From Paenibacillus illinoisensis NBRC 15959 (GTDB lineage: Bacteria > Bacillota > Bacilli > Paenibacillales > Paenibacillaceae): 64,000 bases of DNA. The stretch spans positions 186,001 to 250,000 of the forward strand of contig NZ_BIME01000005.1 of NCBI RefSeq assembly GCF_004000925.1, written 5' to 3'. The translations under genes were made by a program, and so were the position numbers. Position 1 is the first letter of the stretch; each line of letters opens with the position of its first letter. Below, in pieces: positions 57,801 through 64,000 of the stretch. The notes below the pieces were generated by a model, which made no database searches, had not been told where the DNA came from, and saw only the letters and a program-made list of their open reading frames with translations.

Positions 57801-58153
57801 GCATGATCAAGATTCGGGTAAACACTTCTTTTTAAATTTAAATGTTATCAGTTTATGTCGAGAAAAATATTTGATTGAAACTGTATGTGATAATACCTAA
57901 CTTAAAATAGTCAAATGCGCATGGTTTAATGATTATTTAGAGTCATAAAGTCACGTTTTTCATTAAAACGTGGTCCTATAATTGATTTTAAAACACTATT
58001 TATTAAATTTGTGTAAAGTATGTGTACTAATTTATATCAAACGACGAGAATATGGTTTACATCATAAAGGAGTTCAGTTATCTTATATTTGAACCAATGT
58101 ACAAGCTCTTTGAACAAATGATTGCAAATTCGAAACATGGGGGTAGGAAAAGG
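57800..58153 (+). promoter_or_regulatory. AT-rich upstream region of the large surface nuclease gene
   Basis: It contains a perfect 8-5-8 inverted repeat (CACGTTTT, 57952-57959; AAAACGTG, 57965-57972) directly before TATAAT at 57977-57982, and TGTGTA twice exactly 11 bases apart (58010-58015, 58021-58026), the phasing of PhoP sites though not their consensus. No gene is seen. Confidence 0.4.
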
Positions 58154-61100
58154 ATGCATAGTAAGCAAATAAGGAGTTGGCTCAGATTATTCTTAGCCAT
58201 GGTGCTGCTGATCACAGGGGCTATTCCGGCTGGGTTATTTAACAGCAAGGCAGCTGCTGCGGACGAGCCATTGACAGTTGCCCAGGCACAGGCTAAAAAT
58301 TCTGACAAATCAATAGCAACTGTTGAGGGGTATGTTGTTGGTTACTACAACAGTGGGTCTTCTATCCAGTTAAGTCCTCCGTTTACTTCAGACACTAATT
58401 TTGCATTGGCAGATCGCCCTGATGAAACGGATTTAAGCAAAATGATGCCAGTTCAAGTCCCAACCAATGCTCCTCGTAGCACTTTTGGTTTACAAAGTAA
58501 TACTGCTTTGTATCATTCCAAAGTTCGTATCAATAGCGCTTCACTTGAAACCTATTTTACGGTTAATGGAATTAAAAGCACCTCTTCAACCACCTTCCAA
58601 CTGATTGATGAGACGCCTGAAACCAAGGTGGCAAACGTCACCGCGAATCCCTCCTCTGGTAATGTTCCATCTGGAACAAAGGTTACTCTTGCCACCACTA
58701 CTGTTGGTGCCGCAGTTTACTACAAGCAAAACGGCGACACCGACTATCTCCCATACACCGTACCCATTACAGTAAATGATGCAACTTATATTGAAACCTA
58801 TGCAGCAAAAGACGGTCTGGAAAATAGTGATGTTACCAATTTCGAATATGCGATCGTGGATAATACTCCAATCTCCATCTCCAGTGCCCGGAACCAATCG
58901 GAGAACACCCCGGTTACCGTTCAAGGGATTGTGACCTACCGGGAAGAGTCTGGAGGCATGGCCAACCTGTATATTCAGGACGAGAATGCCGGAATCGTCG
59001 TTCGTGGAACGGATTCCACAGTAGAGCCAGGAGACCGTATTGAAGTGTATGGCCCACTCACTATTTATAACGGTTTGCTTCAGATAGAGAAAGACAAGGC
59101 CGGGTTCCCAGGCGGTTACATCAAAATTCTGGACAAAAATCAAGAAATTCCAGCTCCGATTACTCTGACATCCAAAGACTTCATGCCGGCTGAGGGCGGA
59201 GGCAAGGGTGCAGGCGGTATTTTTGAGGGGATGCTTGTCGAAGTGAATGAAGTCACAGTGACAAGAAGCAGCAGTTCTACCTTCTATGCGACAGATGCCG
59301 ATGGTGCAGAGATCACGATCTATGCGAAGAATAGTCCAACGGCACTGGCAGCAGGCAAAACATACGAAAAAGTGACAGGCGTCATGACGTATCACACCAG
59401 CTATGGCCTTGAGCTGATTCCACGTACAGCAGCAGATGTTGTCGAAAATCTGCTCTCCGTAACAGCCAGTGCTCCGTCCGGTGGTATTGTCAAAGGGTCA
59501 ACCGTGACCTTATCCTCACCAATAGCAGGAGCGGAAATTTATTATACAGTTGATGGCACAGATCCATCCCAAATGTCTACACTTTATAGTGGCGCGATTA
59601 CAGTAAACGAAGATACGGTTGTTAAAGCGATCGCCGTGTCAGGCGGAAACACAAGTGATGTATATACCTTTACGTACACCGCTCTTCAGGAACTGGACAA
59701 TCTGAGAATTCACGATATACAAGGAGCATCTCATAAGTCCCTGTATGATGGTCTGGCGGTCCAAAATGTTGAAGGTATCGTGACTCATGTTGTCAATGCA
59801 AGTTCGTTCTATATGCAGGAGATTCCTGGCATGGAAGATGACGACATCAAAACATCTGAGGGTATCCTTATTTATAAATCCACTCATGGCATGGCGGTAG
59901 GCAGCAAAGTCAGCGTATCCGGTCAAGTGAAGGAATATGCGACAGCAACGACCGAACTGGCGACAACCGAAATTGTGGCTACAACGATTACGATTGAAGG
60001 TGAAAATCAGACGCTGCCTGAACCGGTTTTCCTTGGGAAGAATGGCCGCATGATACCTACCGTAATTGATTCGGATCAGTTTGGTGAGTTTAATCCGGAT
60101 GTGGATGCAATCGACTTTTACGAGAGTTTGGAAGGCATGAGAGTACAGCTTGATCAAGCCACGATTATCGGTCCGTATTCCAGTGAACCAGGACTGGCAG
60201 TCGTAGTAGATAATGGTGAAAACAATCCGTTACGAACGCCTGCAGGAGGCGTCATTCTGACTGGAGATGGGGAGGAACCATTCGAGAGCTCCCTGAATCC
60301 ACAGCGGCTGTTTATCAATAAAAAGCCTTCTCAGGCCGTTAAAACGGGGGACAAGCTCGCGGATTCTGTCAAAGGTGTGATGACTTACGCTAATGGCAAT
60401 TATAAGGTAGCTCCGGAAGGGAATTTGCCGGCAATTATTTCGAGTGACCTTAAACAGGCAACATCGGTAATTGAGCAAGCTGATGATAAACTGACAATTG
60501 CAACCTTCAACGTAGAGAATTTCAGTCAGAAGGATGCTGCAAGAGCAGTGGAAATCGGTAGTATTGTGGTCAACAACCTCAAGAATCCGGATATTATTGG
60601 CATCATGGAAGTACAGGATAACGATGGGGCAACCGACAGCGGAACCACTGCTGCGGATGCGAGCTTCCAGACATTAATTGATGCAATTGCTAGTAATGGT
60701 GGTCCTACTTATAAGTACACGGATATTGCTCCGATAAACAATCTGGATGGCGGGGCTCCGGGTGCCAACATTCGTGTAGGCTTCCTGTATAACGAGGCGC
60801 GTGTTTCCTTGAAACAAGGGACTAAGGGAGAGGCTACAACAGCAATCCAAGTGGAATCGGATGGAACGCTGTCCCTGAATCCAGGGCGTATTGATCCAAC
60901 AAACGATGCATTTGCAAGCTCACGTAAACCTCTTGCAGCTGAGTTCGAATTTAATGGAGAACGAGTAGTCGTGATTGCGAATCATCTGAATTCCAAAGGT
61001 GGCGATCTGAAGCCTTATGGTAGTATTCAGCCTGCGACACGAAGCAGTGAAATTCAGCGTGCCAGACAGGCAACGGCAGTGAATGGTTTTGTGAAAGAAC

Positions 61101-63718
61101 TCTTAGATAAAGATCCTGACGTAAATGTAGCTGTGCTTGGGGATTTTAATGACTTCCAGTTCTCCAAGACTTTGAATATTATCGAAGGCAATGAACTGGA
61201 CAATCTGGTGAATAAGCTGCCAGAAAATAAACGCTATTCCTACATCTATGACGGTAATTCACAAACACTGGATCACATTTTGGTGAGCAAAAATCTGTCT
61301 GAAACGGCAGCCATTGAAGTGGTGCATGTGAATGCGGATTTTGAAACAGCTGATGGACGCGTCAGTGACCATGATCCACTGCTTGCACAATTGAGCATTG
61401 GCAGCAGTGAAGAAGAGGGCGACTTCAACCTTCGTGTATTGCACACCAACGACACGCATGCGCACTTGGATAACATTCCGCGCCGGGTAACAGCTATCAA
61501 AGAAACACGCAACGATAACACCTTGGTGCTGGATGCAGGGGACGTATTTTCTGGAACCTTGTATTTCAATCTCTTCAATGGTCAAGCGGATCTGGAATTC
61601 ATGAACATGATCGGATACGACGCAATGACCTTTGGTAACCATGAGTTCGATAAAGGCACAGGCGTGCTCAAGGAATTCATTGAGAAAGCAGAGTTCCCAT
61701 TCGTAAGTGCCAATATCGACTTTACGAAGGATACCAACCTGGGCAGCTTATACAAAGATACCATCGGACAACCAGCTGAGAATGCTGAGATCTATCCGGC
61801 TATCATTACGGAAGTGGACGGCGAGAAGGTTGGAATCTTCGGCTTAACGACTACAGATACCGTATCCCTGTCCTCACCGGGAGATGATCTGAAGTTCGAG
61901 AATTACATTGCAAGTGCACAAGCGACAGTTGCCATGCTGGAGCAAGAGGGCATTAACAAAATTATCGGATTGACTCACCTGGGATACTCGGAAGACCTGA
62001 AGCTGGCAGAAGCCGTGGAAGGCATCGACATTGTAGTGGGTGGTCACTCCCATACGATTCTAAGCGAGCCAGTTGTGGTCGAAGCTCATGCTGAACCGAT
62101 TCTGGTTGTCCAAACGGGAGAATATGATGTGTCCCTGGGCCAACTGGATGTCACGTTCGATGCAGAGGGTGTGTTAAAAACATGGAACGGCAAATTGCTG
62201 AGCCTCGATGCGAAAGATTCAACAGGTAACTATGTATACAAAGATGACCCGGCAGCAAAAGAAAAGCTGGCAGAATATGCACCACTGCTGGAAGATTTCA
62301 AGAAAGAAGTCATCGGTAAAACGAACGTATTCCTCGATGGAGAACGTGGTAAGGTACGTAAGCAGGAAACCAACCTGGGTAACCTGATGACAGATGGTAT
62401 GCTGGAAAAAGTGAAATCCATCGTTAAGGAAAACGATGTGAAGGGATATGTGGCCATCCAAAACGGCGGCGGTATCCGGGCATCGTTCCAGGAAGGTGAC
62501 ATTACGTTGGGTGATCTGCTCACCGTTATGCCATTCGGTAACAATCTGTCTGCACTGAAAATGACAGGTGATGAAATTACAGCTGCTCTCGAAAATGGTG
62601 TGAGTGGTGTGGAAACAGGAGAAGGACGCTTCCCGCAAGTGTCGGGCATGCGCTTCTACTATGATTCCACCAAACCGGGCGAGAAAATTGATTCAACGAC
62701 CAATACCGTGACGCAAGAAGGTCAACGTGTAGTGAAAGTGCAAATCAAGAATGCGGATGGTACGTACACGGATATCGATCCAAACGGATATTACATCGTG
62801 GCAACGAACTCCTTTATGGCGAATGGGGGAGACTTCTACCGCTCCATGAGGGTAGCGAAGGATGCCAACCGATTCTACGAACTCAACTTGGTAGACTATG
62901 AGGTCTTCCATGAGCATCTGGATCGAGTGGGTGTAGTCAATCAGACAACAGAAGGACGCAGTACGGATCTGAAAGGATCTCCGCTTCCTGGTGACGGAAA
63001 TGGAAGCAATCCTGGGAATGGCGGTGGCAACAATGGCAGCAATCCGGGCAGTGGCAATAGTGGTGGAGGCACAACGACACCAACAACACCGGTAACGCCA
63101 ACCAATCCGACCACTCCAACGACACCAACAACGCCATCCGTTCCGGGTAATGGAAATGGCGGAACGACAACACCGAATCCGGGCGTCATTCTGAAGGATA
63201 TCGGTAATCACTGGGCAGCTGCTGCAATTGAGCAGGCCATTTCCCGGGGAATTGTAAACGGATATGCAGACGGTAGTTTCCGTCCTAATGCTTCGGCTAC
63301 ACGTGCTGAATTTGCAGTCATGCTTGCAAGAGCATTCGAGCTTCCAGCCAGCAGCAAGGCGTTAACGTTCAAGGATGCTGGACAAATCCCGGCATGGGCA
63401 CAATCGTTTATAGCTCAGGCGGTTGAGCAAGGCATTATCAGTGGATACACCGATGAGACATTCCGTGCATCAGGCAAAGTATCACGTGTGGAAATGACAG
63501 TCATGCTGGTAAGAGCGCTGGGACTTCCGATCGAATCCAATGCAACGTTAAGCTTCACAGATGCAAATCAAGTTCCGGCATGGGCAGTTCCATACATTGC
63601 AGCAGCTTATGAAGCCGGATTGATTAAGGGCACAGGCAATAACAGGTTTAATCCGCTTGGGAATGCAACCCGTGCAGAAGTGGTGACGCTGCTGATGTCG
63701 GCAAGTGAGCTAAACTAG
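58154..63718 (+). CDS. S-layer-anchored multidomain nuclease / 5'-nucleotidase (YhcR-like)
   Basis: 1,854 residues, exported. Signal peptide ending near residue 37 (SKAAAADEP). OB-fold/DUF6359-like module (about 45-150), chitobiase-type beta modules (about 155-235 and 435-510; TVDGTDPSQMSTLYSGAITV), two more OB-fold nucleic-acid modules (about 240-430 and 515-760). Then an endonuclease/exonuclease/phosphatase domain (about 779-1075: IATFNVENF, GDFNDFQ, SDHDPL), a 5'-nucleotidase metallophosphatase (about 1091-1375: HTNDTHAHLD, GNHEFD, GGHSHT) and its C-terminal domain (to about 1565: IQNGGGIRASF). A Gly/Asn/Thr/Pro linker (about 1607-1677) leads to three SLH domains. It should break down DNA/RNA and nucleotides at the cell surface for phosphate or nucleosides. 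ATG 58154 follows AGGAAAAGG. Confidence 0.93.
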   Translation: MHSKQIRSWLRLFLAMVLLITGAIPAGLFNSKAAAADEPLTVAQAQAKNSDKSIATVEGYVVGYYNSGSSIQLSPPFTSDTNFALADRPDETDLSKMMPVQVPTNAPRSTFGLQSNTALYHSKVRINSASLETYFTVNGIKSTSSTTFQLIDETPETKVANVTANPSSGNVPSGTKVTLATTTVGAAVYYKQNGDTDYLPYTVPITVNDATYIETYAAKDGLENSDVTNFEYAIVDNTPISISSARNQSENTPVTVQGIVTYREESGGMANLYIQDENAGIVVRGTDSTVEPGDRIEVYGPLTIYNGLLQIEKDKAGFPGGYIKILDKNQEIPAPITLTSKDFMPAEGGGKGAGGIFEGMLVEVNEVTVTRSSSSTFYATDADGAEITIYAKNSPTALAAGKTYEKVTGVMTYHTSYGLELIPRTAADVVENLLSVTASAPSGGIVKGSTVTLSSPIAGAEIYYTVDGTDPSQMSTLYSGAITVNEDTVVKAIAVSGGNTSDVYTFTYTALQELDNLRIHDIQGASHKSLYDGLAVQNVEGIVTHVVNASSFYMQEIPGMEDDDIKTSEGILIYKSTHGMAVGSKVSVSGQVKEYATATTELATTEIVATTITIEGENQTLPEPVFLGKNGRMIPTVIDSDQFGEFNPDVDAIDFYESLEGMRVQLDQATIIGPYSSEPGLAVVVDNGENNPLRTPAGGVILTGDGEEPFESSLNPQRLFINKKPSQAVKTGDKLADSVKGVMTYANGNYKVAPEGNLPAIISSDLKQATSVIEQADDKLTIATFNVENFSQKDAARAVEIGSIVVNNLKNPDIIGIMEVQDNDGATDSGTTAADASFQTLIDAIASNGGPTYKYTDIAPINNLDGGAPGANIRVGFLYNEARVSLKQGTKGEATTAIQVESDGTLSLNPGRIDPTNDAFASSRKPLAAEFEFNGERVVVIANHLNSKGGDLKPYGSIQPATRSSEIQRARQATAVNGFVKELLDKDPDVNVAVLGDFNDFQFSKTLNIIEGNELDNLVNKLPENKRYSYIYDGNSQTLDHILVSKNLSETAAIEVVHVNADFETADGRVSDHDPLLAQLSIGSSEEEGDFNLRVLHTNDTHAHLDNIPRRVTAIKETRNDNTLVLDAGDVFSGTLYFNLFNGQADLEFMNMIGYDAMTFGNHEFDKGTGVLKEFIEKAEFPFVSANIDFTKDTNLGSLYKDTIGQPAENAEIYPAIITEVDGEKVGIFGLTTTDTVSLSSPGDDLKFENYIASAQATVAMLEQEGINKIIGLTHLGYSEDLKLAEAVEGIDIVVGGHSHTILSEPVVVEAHAEPILVVQTGEYDVSLGQLDVTFDAEGVLKTWNGKLLSLDAKDSTGNYVYKDDPAAKEKLAEYAPLLEDFKKEVIGKTNVFLDGERGKVRKQETNLGNLMTDGMLEKVKSIVKENDVKGYVAIQNGGGIRASFQEGDITLGDLLTVMPFGNNLSALKMTGDEITAALENGVSGVETGEGRFPQVSGMRFYYDSTKPGEKIDSTTNTVTQEGQRVVKVQIKNADGTYTDIDPNGYYIVATNSFMANGGDFYRSMRVAKDANRFYELNLVDYEVFHEHLDRVGVVNQTTEGRSTDLKGSPLPGDGNGSNPGNGGGNNGSNPGSGNSGGGTTTPTTPVTPTNPTTPTTPTTPSVPGNGNGGTTTPNPGVILKDIGNHWAAAAIEQAISRGIVNGYADGSFRPNASATRAEFAVMLARAFELPASSKALTFKDAGQIPAWAQSFIAQAVEQGIISGYTDETFRASGKVSRVEMTVMLVRALGLPIESNATLSFTDANQVPAWAVPYIAAAYEAGLIKGTGNNRFNPLGNATRAEVVTLLMSASELN

Positions 63719-63825
63719 AATCTGTATTAAAGAAATGATGCATCGCAAGCAGAACAAGTCAGGTCAGGTCAGGTTTGTTCAAATCCCTACAAATCACAAA
63801 AGAGTTTAACTTCTAGCACTTGATT

Positions 63826-63862
63826 AAACGGCTTGCAGATCATAATCTGCAAGCCGTTTTTT
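63826..63862 (+). terminator. Terminator of the surface nuclease gene
   Basis: A 15-bp perfect stem (63826-63840 with 63845-63859), CATA loop, then TTT. Confidence 0.93.
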
Positions 63863-63934
63863 ACTATTTAATTACTGTTCATTTTCACCATCAGCGAGTA
63901 TAGTAAACAGGATTATATTGGAAGGGGTGATGAT

Positions 63935-64000
63935 ATGGAGGATCAACCGATCTTGCTCGCATTGGTTGCCATAATCGCGGGGATTTTCAGCATGTTGGGC
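63935..64000 (+). CDS. Start of a small membrane protein gene (3' end outside window)
   Basis: 22 codons are visible: MEDQPILLALVAIIAGIFSM, then LG. GGAAGGGG lies about ten bases before the ATG. The visible part is one hydrophobic helix; family unknown. Confidence 0.6.
   Translation, partial: MEDQPILLALVAIIAGIFSMLG

Noticed and set aside
63000-63180. Tandem repeat or CRISPR-like array
   Set aside because: The repeats are simple Gly/Asn/Thr/Pro codon runs of the linker before the SLH domains, without regular spacers.

Overview
The window looks like chromosomal DNA from an endospore-forming Gram-positive bacterium of the Paenibacillus type. The signs are moderate G+C with strong AAGGAGG-type ribosome sites, frequent TTG/GTG starts, an H-type small acid-soluble spore protein, an orphan germinant-receptor permease, T-box leaders, LicT-type antitermination, SLH-domain surface anchoring, and a tsaE-tsaB-rimI-tsaD / abcF / moaC / tatA-tatC / groES-groEL order resembling the ydi-gro region of Bacillus subtilis. 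No rRNA, tRNA or CRISPR array was seen. Layout: 1-8.5 kb is the end of an exopolysaccharide or cell-wall glycan cluster: two glycosyltransferases, a flippase, a pyruvyl transferase, a ManC-type GDP-mannose enzyme, UDP-glucose dehydrogenase, an LCP-family polymer ligase and a VanZ protein. Together they suggest a pyruvylated acidic polymer using GDP-mannose and UDP-glucuronate. 8.6-20.6 kb is mixed: a small Cys-rich protein plus an ABC exporter, an AI-2E-type transporter, a GntR/DUF1648 module with its own operator, a secreted hydrolase, a CNNM/CorC membrane protein, cardiolipin synthase, and a YitT protein behind a structured leader. 20.6-26.6 kb is a minus-strand group with a spore flavour: LigD polymerase and DNA ligase as separate genes downstream of a GerAB-type permease, a CatE-like ring-cleavage enzyme, then Ku with a sigma-G-like promoter; an acidic small protein and SspH follow on the plus strand. 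26.7-40.5 kb is housekeeping: the t6A/rimI operon, tandem leucine T-boxes driving leuA, a cluster of seven DnaA-box-like sites in the leuA-abcF gap, an ABC-F protein, folate and molybdopterin genes, the Tat pair, and CIRCE-controlled groESL. 40.5-45.6 kb is accessory: a decayed PBSX-type prophage remnant (regulator and terminase fragments), two small beta-rich proteins with late-sporulation-type promoter motifs, an AraC regulator, a DinB protein, a GNAT acetyltransferase, and two copies of a conserved untranslated element ending in a terminator hairpin. 45.7-51.7 kb is sugar use: rhamnulose-1-phosphate aldolase, then a beta-glucoside system (6-phospho-beta-glucosidase, LicT antiterminator, EIIBCA permease) in which each of the three genes has its own RAT/terminator switch, with a cre site over the licT promoter. 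51.9-64 kb holds a KimA-type potassium transporter, a sugar ABC importer (permease, permease, binding lipoprotein), and a 1,854-residue S-layer-anchored nuclease/5'-nucleotidase, and ends inside a small membrane protein gene. The most unusual signals are the DnaA-box cluster, the paired untranslated element with compensatory hairpin changes, the tandem T-boxes, the structured yitT leader, and the two small proteins with sporulation-type promoters.
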